Assembly: GCA_037083765.1 (NCBI GenBank)
Contig: JBAPLS010000007.1
Location: 1-49,495, forward strand
From: Dasytiphilus stammeri_B
Lineage (GTDB): Bacteria; Pseudomonadota; Gammaproteobacteria; Enterobacterales; Enterobacteriaceae
Direction of reading: 5' to 3'
DNA: 49,495 bases
Position 1 is the stretch's first letter. Each line of letters opens with the position of its first letter. The translations under genes and the position numbers were made by a program. This document shows positions 18,243 to 27,693 of the stretch, piece after piece. The notes below the pieces were generated by a model. The model did no database searches. It saw only the letters and a program-made list of their open reading frames with translations, and was not told the origin of the DNA.

Positions 18243-18299
18243 ACCGACGTAGGCAATTTATTATACACCTCAGTGCATACAGGTGGATAACGTTTTATC

Positions 18300-18384
18300 A
18301 ACCACAAAGAAGAAGGAGATTATGAGTGGTTCCTAGACGTAGCGTAGGAACTTCGGGAACCAGGATTTGAATCCCCGATCTTAA
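18300..18384 (+). pseudogene. ihfA: Possible ihfA remnant downstream of pheT
   Basis: In E. coli ihfA follows pheT directly. Here the spacer has no open frame, but at 18352-18369 the codons read FGNQDL, followed by NPR and a stop, against FGNFDL...NPK in IhfA (five of six identical in the core). The upstream bases weakly resemble the start of ihfA. A GTTCCTA/TAGGAAC inverted repeat (18329-18351) overlaps the region. The match is short and chance cannot be excluded. Confidence 0.3.
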
Positions 18385-18508
18385 TTGATCTTATAAGAAT
18401 TTTTCTGTTCAAGAATAAAGACTTTTTCTCTTACTTTGAACTCCTCACTCATCGATGAAAACTTCTTCTACCGTACGATCAGGAAATACTCAAGTAAATA
18501 AATTTAAC

Positions 18509-19537
18509 TTACTCCTTTAGTAAGGAGAGTAGAAGTGGTTTGATACGATTGTATAGATGAAAAAATTTGTCTCTCCAGCGGGCCCAGCGGGATGAACGAG
18601 AGATGTAATGTACGGCAATACATTCACATTGGTCAATTTTTTGGAGGATAAAATCGTCACTGGTACCAATAGTATCAATCAGTCCTTTTTTCAACGCGTG
18701 AGTTCCAAACCAATGTTCTCCTGTGGCCACGTTATCGATATCCAGCTGTGGTCTCATTTCATGAATAAAATTTTTAAATAGTTGATGCGTAGTTGAGAGT
18801 TCTTCCCGAAATTTTTGACGACCCTGTTCAGTATTTTCTCCTAAGAATGTTAAAGTTCGTTTATATTCACCAGCAGTATGAAGTTCTATATCAATTTCGT
18901 GACGTTTTAAGAAACGATAAAAATTAGGCAGTTGTGCTACTACACCTATGGAACCAATTACCGCAAACGGAGTAGCCATAATGTGATTAGCTACCGATGC
19001 CATCATATATCCTCCACTGGCCGCAATTTTATCTACTGCCACTGTTAAAAAAATGCCTTTCTGACGCAACCGCTGTAATTGTGAAGCCGCTAGTCCATAG
19101 CTATGAACTAAACCACCACCACTTTCCAGACGCAAGAGAACTTGATCATTATTTTTAGCAACTATTAAAATAGCTGAAATTTCTTCCCGTAATGAATTTA
19201 CTTCTGGGGCATCCAGACTGCCTTTAAAATCTAGGATATAAAGAACCGAATTTTCTTCATTTTTATCTGTCTTGTCAGTTCTGGACCAGATCCAAAATGG
19301 TTTATCTTTTTTTCTTTTCTTTTGCCATCGTTTACGCTCCTGTGGTTTCATGGAGGATAAAATCATTTCATTTTTTATTTGACGATAGTGATCTCCTAAA
19401 TTTGTGAATTGAAATTTTCCCGACAATGACTTTTTAGACGGGAGAAAATTAATTATCGTCTTAAGCATGATGGTTATGGTCATCATGATTGTAATCATCT
19501 TAGCCAAGAACAATCCATAACTGAGAATATATTCCAC
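18509..19537 (-). CDS. sohB: SohB, S49-family inner-membrane peptidase
   Basis: Putative periplasmic-side serine protease related to SppA, known in E. coli as a multicopy suppressor of a degP mutant. 342 residues (E. coli 349). It has an N-terminal membrane segment, a charged linker, then the S49 domain with the nucleophile Ser174 in KIAASGGYMMA and the likely general base Lys226 in HTAGEYKRTLTFLGEN. The start is GTG at 19537, nine bases after GAGG, and it aligns with the E. coli N-terminus (SYGLFLAK). Divergent from yciK, as its neighbour in E. coli. Confidence 0.94.
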   Translation of the reverse strand: MEYILSYGLFLAKMITIMMTITIMLKTIINFLPSKKSLSGKFQFTNLGDHYRQIKNEMILSSMKPQERKRWQKKRKKDKPFWIWSRTDKTDKNEENSVLYILDFKGSLDAPEVNSLREEISAILIVAKNNDQVLLRLESGGGLVHSYGLAASQLQRLRQKGIFLTVAVDKIAASGGYMMASVANHIMATPFAVIGSIGVVAQLPNFYRFLKRHEIDIELHTAGEYKRTLTFLGENTEQGRQKFREELSTTHQLFKNFIHEMRPQLDIDNVATGEHWFGTHALKKGLIDTIGTSDDFILQKIDQCECIAVHYISRSSRWARWRDKFFHLYNRIKPLLLSLLKE

Positions 19538-19680
19538 AAAAGTACCTCTTATTGATTAGATTGATTTGTGATTTTCATAATATAAAGAGCATAAATTTTT
19601 TATTACAGTGTGGTATATTGTACTGTATTTATACGTTTATTTTTTACTATTTAAATAGCAATTAATTCCGAGAGGTAGCT

Positions 19681-20430
19681 GTGCATTACAACCCTAGAAT
19701 GAATCTTTTAGCTAACAAAATTATTTTAGTTACGGGCTCTAGCAGTGGTATAGGACGTGAAGCAGCTCTTACCTATGCCCGTTATGGAGCTGATATTATC
19801 TTATTAGGTCGAAATCAAACGAGACTTAAAAATGTCCGAGATGAAATTCATTGCCTTTCCCAGAATAAAAAACCAGCCCCATTATACTATGATATTGATT
19901 TTCAAGAAACTAATCCACAAAATTATCTCAATTTAGCGAAAAGAATTTCGTCCCATTATTCACGAATTGACGGTATTTTACACAATGCCAGCATGTTAGG
20001 AGAGATAAAACCCATATCCCAACAAAATCCGCTAATTTGGCATCAAGTAATGAATGTGAATATTCATGCAACTTTTCTCCTAACTCAAGCTTTAATGCCA
20101 TTACTCTTATGTTCACTTAGTGGTTCCCTAATCCTAACCAGCTCTAGTGTAGGACGTAAAGGACGTTCGGGTTGGGGAGCATACTGTGTATCAAAATTTG
20201 CTACCGAAGGATTTATGCAAGTGTTAGCTGATGAGCATAAAAAAACTCAATTACGGATCAACTGTATTAATCCCGGACCTATAAAAACTAAAATGCGGGC
20301 CTGTGCGTTTCCGCAAGAAAATACCGAAATATTACTAACTCCAGCTGATATTATGCCAATTTATCTTTACTTAATGGGAGAAGATAGTGTCCATGAAAAT
20401 GGCGGCAGTTTTGATGCTCAAAGACATTAA
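19681..20430 (+). CDS. yciK: YciK, short-chain dehydrogenase/reductase
   Basis: Cytoplasmic SDR oxidoreductase of unproven substrate. 249 residues (E. coli 252). Cofactor-binding TGSSSGIGREAA, then LHNASMLG (the NAG-type motif with A-S), NIHATFLLTQALMPLL, and the active site with Ser in TSSSVG and the YxxxK pair in WGAYCVSKFATEG, plus NCINPGPIKT. The start is GTG after GAGAGG; MHYNPRMNLL matches the E. coli start. In E. coli it adjoins sohB, as here. Confidence 0.93.
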   Translation: MHYNPRMNLLANKIILVTGSSSGIGREAALTYARYGADIILLGRNQTRLKNVRDEIHCLSQNKKPAPLYYDIDFQETNPQNYLNLAKRISSHYSRIDGILHNASMLGEIKPISQQNPLIWHQVMNVNIHATFLLTQALMPLLLCSLSGSLILTSSSVGRKGRSGWGAYCVSKFATEGFMQVLADEHKKTQLRINCINPGPIKTKMRACAFPQENTEILLTPADIMPIYLYLMGEDSVHENGGSFDAQRH

Positions 20431-20816
20431 TTAGCTCGTCGGCGGGCAGAAAGTAAATACAAATATTAGACATTTTTTTTCTCTAAACTCATTCTTAATG
20501 TTATAAGGATATATTTTTTTAACACAAACGGTCAGGCATAGTCTTAGTTCACCTCCTATTATACGACGAGTCAAATGATTTTTCGGGTTACTTTTTCTGG
20601 AAAATTACTCAATCAAACATGCGGCTATCTTTTTTAAACAGATTACTTATCTTATAAATGGAAGATTATTTCTGACTCTTTTTGGTTATGACGCTGACAA
20701 ATATAATATAGTTACCAACTAGCACTATATTAAATAGTAGTATTGAATACCTAAAGAAGCTAAAATTTAAATAACATAAACACATTTCCGACATCATATA
20801 ATAAGTTGATGATCCT
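20431..20816. other. Noncoding spacer between yciK and clsA
   Basis: 386 bp without an open frame, RNA gene or repeat that I can support. In E. coli a long stretch (including trp, ompW and tonB-region genes) separates these two genes, so this is probably the scar of a large deletion. The last 100 bp are very AT-rich and presumably hold the clsA promoter. Confidence 0.5.
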
Positions 20817-22283
20817 ATGACAACTCTCTACCGCTTCATTAGCGTAATTGTGATTTTGTTATACTGGCTATTGATTGCTAGCGTAACGGTTCGAATATTC
20901 ATGAAACGCAGAGCAGTACAATCATCTATGGCCTGGTTATTAATAGTATATATCCTGCCATTATTTGGCGTTATAACTTACTTTACTCTAGGAGAGCTTT
21001 ATTTAGGAAAAACTAGATCAAAACGCGCCCGTATTATGTGGCCTTCAATAAGGCAGTGGCTTAATGATTTCAAAAAATGTTCGGAAATATTAGCTCTTAA
21101 GAAGAGTGATGTAGCCCGTTCATTATTTCAGCTTTGTGAGTTACGTCAAGGAATTGCTAGTGTTAAAGGAAATCAATTAAACTTACTAACGAGCACAGAT
21201 GATACATTGCAAGCCATAATACGTGATATCAAATTAGCACGCAATAATATTAAAATAGTTTTCTATATTTGGCAACCAGGGGGAATGGCTAATACCGTAG
21301 CAAATGAACTTATTACTGCGGCTCAGCGCGGGGTGAACTGTAGGATCATGTTGGATTCCGCGGGCAGTCGTTCTTTTTTTCGTAGTACTTTTGCATCTTT
21401 GATGCGCAATGCAGGAATAGAAGTAGTCGAAGCTTTGCGTGTGAATTTATTGCGAATCTTTTTTCGCCGCCTTGATTTACGCCAGCATCGTAAAATGGTG
21501 CTGATTGATAATAATATTGCTTATACGGGCAGCATGAATTTAGTAGATCCCCGTTTTTTTAGGCAAAAAGCAGGAGTTGGGCAATGGATTGATTTAATGG
21601 TACGTATGGAAGGTCCGGTGGCTTATCTCATGGCCATTATTTACTCCTGTGACTGGGAGTGGGAAACTGGTCAACGTATTTTACCACCAATTCCTAATAT
21701 CCTTTCTACTCTCAAGACCGACATTTCTGAACAAGCTATCCAAGTAATAGCATCTGGTCCGGGTCCTTCTTTTCCTAAAGATATGATTCATCAGGCATTG
21801 CTCACTGCTATTTATGCGGCTCGGGAAGCTATTATCATGACCACCCCCTATTTCGTTCCCAGTGATGATTTACTCCAGGCGATATGTATCGCGGCTCAGC
21901 GCGGGGTGGACGTAAGTATTATTATTCCGCGATCCAATGACTCACTTTTAGTAGGTTGGGCTTGCCGTTCTTTTTTTACTGAATTATTAGAAGCGGGGGT
22001 TAAAATTTATCAATTTGAAGGAGGTTTGTTACATACTAAAAGCGTACAGATTGATGGGCAATTGAGTTTGCTAGGTACAGTCAATCTTGATATGCGTAGT
22101 TTATGGCTTAATCTTGAAATTACTATAGTCATAGATGATAACAATTTTAGTAAAGAGCTTTTTTTTATACAGAAAAATTATCTCACCCATTCACGTCTGA
22201 TAGACGTCCACCAATGGAGAATTCGTCCGCTGTGGCACCGTATTTTGGAACGGTTATGTTATTTTTGGAGTCCATTACTATAA
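20817..22283 (+). CDS. clsA: Cardiolipin synthase A
   Basis: Makes cardiolipin from two phosphatidylglycerols in the inner membrane. 488 residues (E. coli 486). Two N-terminal membrane segments (about residues 5-30 and 38-58), then two phospholipase D motifs: HRKMVLIDNNIAYTGSMN near residue 223 and HTKSVQIDGQLSLLGTVNLD near residue 405, both with complete HxKxxxxD. The C-terminus FYWSPLL-like end (CYFWSPLL) matches E. coli. No damage is visible; the gene indicates that the cell still makes its own membrane phospholipid. Confidence 0.96.
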   Translation: MTTLYRFISVIVILLYWLLIASVTVRIFMKRRAVQSSMAWLLIVYILPLFGVITYFTLGELYLGKTRSKRARIMWPSIRQWLNDFKKCSEILALKKSDVARSLFQLCELRQGIASVKGNQLNLLTSTDDTLQAIIRDIKLARNNIKIVFYIWQPGGMANTVANELITAAQRGVNCRIMLDSAGSRSFFRSTFASLMRNAGIEVVEALRVNLLRIFFRRLDLRQHRKMVLIDNNIAYTGSMNLVDPRFFRQKAGVGQWIDLMVRMEGPVAYLMAIIYSCDWEWETGQRILPPIPNILSTLKTDISEQAIQVIASGPGPSFPKDMIHQALLTAIYAAREAIIMTTPYFVPSDDLLQAICIAAQRGVDVSIIIPRSNDSLLVGWACRSFFTELLEAGVKIYQFEGGLLHTKSVQIDGQLSLLGTVNLDMRSLWLNLEITIVIDDNNFSKELFFIQKNYLTHSRLIDVHQWRIRPLWHRILERLCYFWSPLL

Positions 22284-22687
22284 AATTATCGTAGTTGATT
22301 ATCCAACCAAAATTATCATCATTTAACCTATTTTGCCGGGGCGTACACTACAGGATCTCATCCTATTTTATCGTCCTTACAATATTAAAATTGAAAATAC
22401 TTCTAAATAGTCGAACTACATATTGTTAAAATTTTTTGGTTGCATAAGACATGGGATTCGGTGGAAACAGCCTTATAACGTCGTTATTATGTCTAATAGA
22501 TTTATTTGGCAACAAATAAACTACTAAATTCATTAAACTTTTCCGTTGTCCACAAAACTAGGAGTCAGATATATGTAATCATGTTGTATTCTCCGGATGT
22601 AATCAACACCTTATCTCCTTCTTCACAGAAAATACAAAAAAATAAAATCAATAGAAAAATAAAAGTCACCATAACATGGTATGAGCT
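22284..22687. other. Noncoding spacer between clsA and tyrS
   Basis: 404 bp between convergent genes. A 79-codon frame at 22506-22745 overlaps the tyrS 3' end and has no recognisable family. On the minus strand two Shine-Dalgarno-like sites (GAAGGAG and CCGGAG) precede very short frames, suggesting the 5' end of a lost gene. Nothing in it could be identified. Confidence 0.4.
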
Positions 22688-23965
22688 TCATGGTTTCCAA
22701 CATATTAAAGAGTATGTTTTTTTTCCCTTCCGTATTAAGGTATAACGACCATAAAGTCGATCACTATTGCTGAACTGGTATTTATAATTATATTGTAATG
22801 CTCCATTAACACTTATAGCTCCATATTCAATGAGAGCTCTGGCTTGTCTACGAGAGGAGACTAAGTTAGCGTTAACTAGTGCTTGCGCTAAACCAGTCGA
22901 CGCGGATAATTCAATAGCCGAAATACCGTCTTGGACAAGTTGTTGGAAATCCGATTCTGTTAATTCATTTAGTAAACCAGAAAATAGACTTTGTGTAATT
23001 CGTTTGGCAGCAGAGACTCCTTTATTTCCATGGACTAATTTAGTAGCGTGTTCAGCTAATATAAACTGCGCTTGCCTAAGATCCTGACTACTTTTACATT
23101 CTTGTGCCAAACTATCGATTGTTTTAATATCAATAAAAGTAAATAATTTAAGGAATCGATAAACGTCAACATCGGCAGTATTAATCCAAAACTGATAAAA
23201 TTTATAAGGACTAGTTTTTTTATCGTCTAACCATATGGTCTGATCTTCAGTTTTACCAAACTTAACTCCATCAGATTTGGTAATTAACGGCATCGTCAGT
23301 CCAAAAACTTGCTGTTGATGTAATCTACGAGTTAAATCAATTCCTGAAGTAATGTTTCCCCATTGATCCGAACCTCCTATTTGTAACTCCACTCCGTATT
23401 GGACATTAAGACATGAAAAATCATAACTCTGTAATAAATTATACGAAAATTCAGTAAATGAAATACCTAAATCATTCCGTTTGAAGCGTTGCTTCACGGA
23501 TTCTTTATTAATTAACTGGTTAATGGAAAAATGTTTTCCCACTCTCCGGAGAAAATTGAGAAGATTCATGTTACCAAACCAGTCATAGTTGTCTACGATT
23601 ATCGCCTTGTTCTCTGCCCCCTGAAAATCCAGAAATTTCGTTAACTGTCTGACCATTTTTGCCTTCCATTCGGCTACGGTCTCAAAACTATTGAGAATAC
23701 GAGCTTTATTTTTTAAGCTAGGATCACCAATTAACCCTGTGGCCCCACCTATAAGGGCGATCGGCTTATGACCCGCATTCTGGAATCTTTTCAAACAAAG
23801 CAAGGGTATTAAATGACCTAAATGCAAACTATCTGCTGTGGGATCAAAACCACAATAAAGTACTATTGGTCCTTTTGTAATTCTTTTCCACAACCCTTGC
23901 TCATCGGTGATCTGAGCTATAGATCCGCGTGCTTTTAATTGATTAATTAGATTATCTGTCTTCAT
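22688..23965 (-). CDS. tyrS: Tyrosyl-tRNA synthetase
   Basis: Class I synthetase charging tRNA-Tyr. 425 residues (E. coli 424). It shows the Tyr-binding YCGFDPTADSLHLGHL with the HIGH-type HLGH, GGATGLIGDP, QIGGSDQWGNITSG, the KMSKS-type loop KFGKT, and a C-terminal S4-like domain (ALVNANLVSSRRQARALIEYGAISVNG). All catalytic motifs are intact. It stands alone on the minus strand, 149 bp from grxD. Confidence 0.97.
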   Translation of the reverse strand: MKTDNLINQLKARGSIAQITDEQGLWKRITKGPIVLYCGFDPTADSLHLGHLIPLLCLKRFQNAGHKPIALIGGATGLIGDPSLKNKARILNSFETVAEWKAKMVRQLTKFLDFQGAENKAIIVDNYDWFGNMNLLNFLRRVGKHFSINQLINKESVKQRFKRNDLGISFTEFSYNLLQSYDFSCLNVQYGVELQIGGSDQWGNITSGIDLTRRLHQQQVFGLTMPLITKSDGVKFGKTEDQTIWLDDKKTSPYKFYQFWINTADVDVYRFLKLFTFIDIKTIDSLAQECKSSQDLRQAQFILAEHATKLVHGNKGVSAAKRITQSLFSGLLNELTESDFQQLVQDGISAIELSASTGLAQALVNANLVSSRRQARALIEYGAISVNGALQYNYKYQFSNSDRLYGRYTLIRKGKKTYSLICWKP

Positions 23966-24114
23966 TCTTGAAATAATTTAATCATTGAATCATTTATACA
24001 GGTAATTTTGCCATTTTACAAAATTTTTATTTGCGTTAAAAAAATACCTATCATGCAGTAAATTTTTTGGTTCAGAAAGCTCTCTTCACTAAACAATCAT
24101 CTAATCTAAGATTA

Positions 24115-24453
24115 TCACTGATGCACTCGATATTTGTGAGCGGTTTTCTGGATTATGGTTTGTAATTCTCCGCACTGAAACATTTCAGTAATAATATCAC
24201 AACCACCGATCAGTTGGCCATCAATCCACAGTTGAGGAAAAGTAGGCCAATTGGCATATCTAGGCAAGTGAGATCTAATATCCGGATTTTTTAAAACATC
24301 TACATATGCAAAATCTTCTCCACACGCCGAAAGTACTTGGACTGTCTGTGACGAAAATCCACATGATGGAAATTGTGGAGAACCTTTCATAAAAATGAGA
24401 ATGGGATTTTCGGCAATTTTTCTTCTAATTTTTTCATAAGTTTGATTGTGCAT
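24115..24453 (-). CDS. grxD: Monothiol glutaredoxin GrxD
   Basis: CGFS-type glutaredoxin that binds and transfers [2Fe-2S] clusters. 112 residues (E. coli 115). Active-site Cys31 lies in MKGSPQFPSCGFS, with the glutathione-binding WPTFPQLW (cis-Pro) and GGCDI motifs. Retained widely in reduced genomes because of its iron-sulfur role. The 475 bp upstream to mdtK contains its promoter. Confidence 0.96.
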   Translation of the reverse strand: MHNQTYEKIRRKIAENPILIFMKGSPQFPSCGFSSQTVQVLSACGEDFAYVDVLKNPDIRSHLPRYANWPTFPQLWIDGQLIGGCDIITEMFQCGELQTIIQKTAHKYRVHQ

Positions 24454-24928
24454 GTTACATAATTCCTTTTTAACTAACTCAGTATTATAATTGATAATTA
24501 ATATTGTAATACTGATACCAGAAAGTAGAATATTATTCTATTATAATCAGTTATTACTTTACTAAAATTAATTAGTATTTATATTATTTTTGTTCTGTCA
24601 GGACAGGTTCGGGCAGACTAAATAAGGGGAGCAGATCAGCAAGATCTTCTTATTATTGACTTTCGGCTCACATTCTTTATCGATAACTGTAATATTTTAT
24701 CGTTAGCCAAACTCCGAATGTAACTACGTGCTACTACGGGTGATAATGTTTTAATATAAAGTACTGTTGCTCTCTTGAGGATAAGAAGGTTCGTAAACAT
24801 GAAGTAGTAGTCTCGGTGGAGAGGATGACTTTTTTTGTAATCGGCGAGTTAAATCTTGCCTAAATCATCATGTAACGCTAAAATGCCTATTTTAGCTAAC
24901 TTGCTAAATATCTGGAAGGATAAGATCA
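24454..24928. other. Divergent spacer between grxD and mdtK
   Basis: 475 bp without a supportable gene. The first 150 bp next to grxD are extremely AT-rich (promoter-like); the rest is more mixed. A perfect hairpin (GCTAAAAT, 4-nt loop, ATTTTAGC) lies at 24877-24896, 32 bp before the mdtK GTG, and could affect its translation. No riboswitch consensus was recognised. Confidence 0.4.
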
Positions 24929-26323
24929 GTGCAGAAATATTGGGTTGAAGCACGTAAAATTTTCATACTTGCGGGTCCAGTAATTATGGCACAAATATCA
25001 CAAACATCTATGGGTTTTGTAGATACCAGGATGGCTGGTGCTGTTAGTACTACTGATATGGCTGCGGTGGCAATAGGCAATTCTATATGGTTGCCTGCGA
25101 TTTTATTTGGCTATGGGTTAATTCTGGCACTTACCCCAGTAGTATCCCACCTAAATGGATCAAATCAACGTGAGCGTATTGCTTATCAAGCCTGTCAGGC
25201 TTATTGGTTAGCCGCTATTTCTTCGGTTGTAATTATATTTATACTATATAATTCCAATTATATTATTCATTTTATGCCTCATATAGATCCACTGCTAGCG
25301 AATAAAACGATTCACTATTTACATGCTATGTTATATGGGGTTCCTGGCTATTTATTTTTTCTGGTGGTCCGAAATCAATGTGAAGGACTTGGCAATACTA
25401 AGCCTAGTATGGTTATTGGATTAGTTGGTTTGATGGTGAAGATTCCACTAACTTATATTATTATTAATGGTAAATTAGGAATCCCAGCTCAAGGTGGAGC
25501 AGGTTGCGGAATGGTCACGGCGTTTGTTTACTGGGTAATGTTTGTAAGTATTATTACCTGGTTTAATTATACCAGCTCTATGAAGGATATCACGAAAGCA
25601 ACTAATAAATATTTATCGAACTTTCATCCGGATTGGAAGGCAATATGGAGTCTGGTTACTATTGGTTTTCCAATATCTCTGGCTTTGTTCTTTGAAGTCA
25701 CTTTATTTGCCCTAGTAGCTTTACTGATATCCCCTCTAGGGATAGTACAAGTAGCTGGACATCATATTGCACTTAATTTTAGTTCGCTGGTCTTCGTTTT
25801 ACCACTCTCCCTTAGTATAGCGACTAGTATAAGAGTCAGTTTTCAACTGGGGCAAGGATCTACAATAAATGCCCGTTTAGTTGCTACGACTGCGCATTTT
25901 ATTGGTACTACGATTGCGTGCGTGACGGCTATTTTGACTGCCCTATATCGTGAGCATATTGCTTGGTTATATAACCATAATCCACAAGTAGTAGCAATAG
26001 CAACACATCTTATGTTACTGTCCGCGGTTTATCAGATTTCCGATTCTATCCAGATTATTGGGAGTGGAATTTTACGAGGATATAGAGATACCCGTTCTAT
26101 ATCCATTATAACTTTCACCGCTTATTGGTTACTAGGATTACCATGTGGCTATATACTCGCATTAACTCCCTTGGTAGGACATCCTCTAGGACCTGCTGGT
26201 TTTTGGATAGGATTTATTATTAGTTTTACTGCCTCAGCGATGATGATGTTATATCGTATCCGTCAGCTCCAAGGATTATCTGCCGCAGAAATTTTACAAA
26301 GAGGAATTCTTATTAAGAAATAG
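24929..26323 (+). CDS. mdtK: MATE-family multidrug efflux transporter MdtK (NorM)
   Basis: Cation-coupled efflux pump of the inner membrane. 464 residues (E. coli 457) with twelve hydrophobic segments. Conserved blocks: GPVIMAQISQTSMGFVDT, SIWLPAILFGYGLILALTPVVS, NQCEGLGNTKP, FPISLALFFEVTLFALVALL and DSIQIIGSGILRGYRDTRS. The start is GTG with GGAAGGA upstream, aligned to the E. coli MQKY start. It is followed by tRNA-Val(GAC), as in E. coli. MATE pumps often carry planar or aromatic compounds, so a role in exporting the predicted deazapurine product is possible but unproven. Confidence 0.95.
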   Translation: MQKYWVEARKIFILAGPVIMAQISQTSMGFVDTRMAGAVSTTDMAAVAIGNSIWLPAILFGYGLILALTPVVSHLNGSNQRERIAYQACQAYWLAAISSVVIIFILYNSNYIIHFMPHIDPLLANKTIHYLHAMLYGVPGYLFFLVVRNQCEGLGNTKPSMVIGLVGLMVKIPLTYIIINGKLGIPAQGGAGCGMVTAFVYWVMFVSIITWFNYTSSMKDITKATNKYLSNFHPDWKAIWSLVTIGFPISLALFFEVTLFALVALLISPLGIVQVAGHHIALNFSSLVFVLPLSLSIATSIRVSFQLGQGSTINARLVATTAHFIGTTIACVTAILTALYREHIAWLYNHNPQVVAIATHLMLLSAVYQISDSIQIIGSGILRGYRDTRSISIITFTAYWLLGLPCGYILALTPLVGHPLGPAGFWIGFIISFTASAMMMLYRIRQLQGLSAAEILQRGILIKK

Positions 26324-26367
26324 GAGAAACATATAAGAGGATAATATTCACAACAGGATAAATTAGT

Positions 26368-26444
26368 GCGTCCGTAGCTCAGCTGGTTAGAGTACCATCT
26401 TGACGTGATGGGGGTCAGTGGTTCAAATCCACTCGGACGTACCA
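26368..26444 (+). tRNA. tRNA-Val(GAC)
   Basis: Cloverleaf with 7-bp acceptor (first pair G:U), anticodon stem CCATC/GATGG with loop TTGACGT, T-arm CAGTGG-TTCAAAT-CCACT, and encoded CCA. Very close to E. coli valV, which also neighbours mdtK. Confidence 0.97.
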
Positions 26445-26587
26445 AATTATTAATTTTTATTATCAAGCGTCTTGAGGATTCTAGATGGATATAGTGAAAG
26501 TGACGTATGTGGGAGTATAATTATTACTATACCTGATGGTAGTAAAATTTACTATATCGAAAATTCAACTGTGTTAGGGGTCCTAAA

Positions 26588-27673
26588 ATGTGTGAAGATA
26601 AACATGACCGGATGACTCATCTACGGTCAGTGATGGATATACCACAAATAGTGTTTTTATTTATGTTTATTAGCCTTTTAATTCTTACCTGTTTTTGGGT
26701 GGTCCGACCCTTTCTTCCTGGTTTTGCGTGGGCTAGCATGGTAGTAATAGCCACATGGCCTATACTAATTCAAATACAGAATATACTATGGGGACAACGC
26801 ATCCTTGCTGTAGTGGTTATGATCATGCTGCTCTTTTTACTATTTATCATACCTGCGAGCTTACTAATAGAGAGTTTTATAGATAATATTATTCCATTAA
26901 TTGAGTATCTCTCTTCAGGACAAATTAAATTGCCTCCACTCCATTGGCTGACTAGTATTCCCATGATAGGAGAAAAACTCGCTTCTATCTGGAAGAGTAT
27001 TTTATCTGGGGAAAGTAGTACAATGATGACATATATAAAACCTTATGTTGGTAAAACAACGAGCTTTGTTTTTTCACAGGCTGCACATGTGGCCCACCTT
27101 ATGTTACATCTTATTCTAATGATTTTCTTCAGTATCTTACTTTATTGGAGGGGAGAAAAAATAGGAAACGAGGTCCGTCAATTTGCAAGGAGACTAGCTC
27201 CACAGCAGGGCGAGACGGCTGTTTTACTAGCTATTCAAGCTATTCGTGCGGTTGCTCTGGGAATTTCCGTTACTGCTTTAGTACAAGGACTTCTGGGAGG
27301 AATTGGATTGGCATTATTTGGGATACCTTATGCTACCTTATTAACCGGAATATTAGTTCTATTTTGTTTGATGCAGCTGGGTACACTGCCAGTATTAGTT
27401 CCTGCTATTATCTGGTTTTATTGGGAAGGAGATACTACTAGGGGAACTAGTTTAGTAATTTGGAGCTGTATTATTATAGCTATAGATAATGTATTAAGGA
27501 CCGTCTTGATACGCATGGGAGCAGATTTACCAATAATTCTAGTTATTGGTGGAGTCATCGGAGGATTATTGACCTTTGGAATGATAGGGTTATTTATTGG
27601 CCCAGTAGTGCTTGCTATTTCTTATCGATTGATTCATGCTTGGATGCATGAATTGCCTGCTTCGAATCATTAA
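26588..27673 (+). CDS. ydiK: YdiK, AI-2E-family membrane transporter
   Basis: 361 residues (E. coli 370), with about eight membrane segments. The first pair contains FAWASMVVIATWPIL, the middle FSILLYWRGEK, and the conserved C-terminal half is QAIRAVALGISVTALVQGLLGGIGLALFGIPYATLL and MIGLFIGPVVLAISYRL. The family is annotated for AI-2 or other small-molecule export, but the E. coli protein has no proven substrate. Good AGGGG before the ATG at 26588; internal Mets at residues 9 and 16 are alternative starts. It ends 20 bp before proC. Confidence 0.9.
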   Translation: MCEDKHDRMTHLRSVMDIPQIVFLFMFISLLILTCFWVVRPFLPGFAWASMVVIATWPILIQIQNILWGQRILAVVVMIMLLFLLFIIPASLLIESFIDNIIPLIEYLSSGQIKLPPLHWLTSIPMIGEKLASIWKSILSGESSTMMTYIKPYVGKTTSFVFSQAAHVAHLMLHLILMIFFSILLYWRGEKIGNEVRQFARRLAPQQGETAVLLAIQAIRAVALGISVTALVQGLLGGIGLALFGIPYATLLTGILVLFCLMQLGTLPVLVPAIIWFYWEGDTTRGTSLVIWSCIIIAIDNVLRTVLIRMGADLPIILVIGGVIGGLLTFGMIGLFIGPVVLAISYRLIHAWMHELPASNH

Positions 27674-27693
27674 ATTCATGAATGGAGATATTG

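Noticed and set aside
18330..18385. Truncated tRNA on the minus strand (GGGGATTCAAATCCTGG resembles a T-arm)
   Set aside because: The T-stem pairs only with wobbles and in the wrong register, no matching 5' acceptor or anticodon arm exists, and the stretch is better explained as an ihfA remnant.
22506..22745. 79-codon plus-strand frame between clsA and tyrS
   Set aside because: It overlaps the conserved 3' end of tyrS on the other strand, lacks a Shine-Dalgarno and shows no family resemblance.
27145..27441. 98-codon frame inside ydiK
   Set aside because: It is a shadow in another frame of the conserved ydiK coding sequence.
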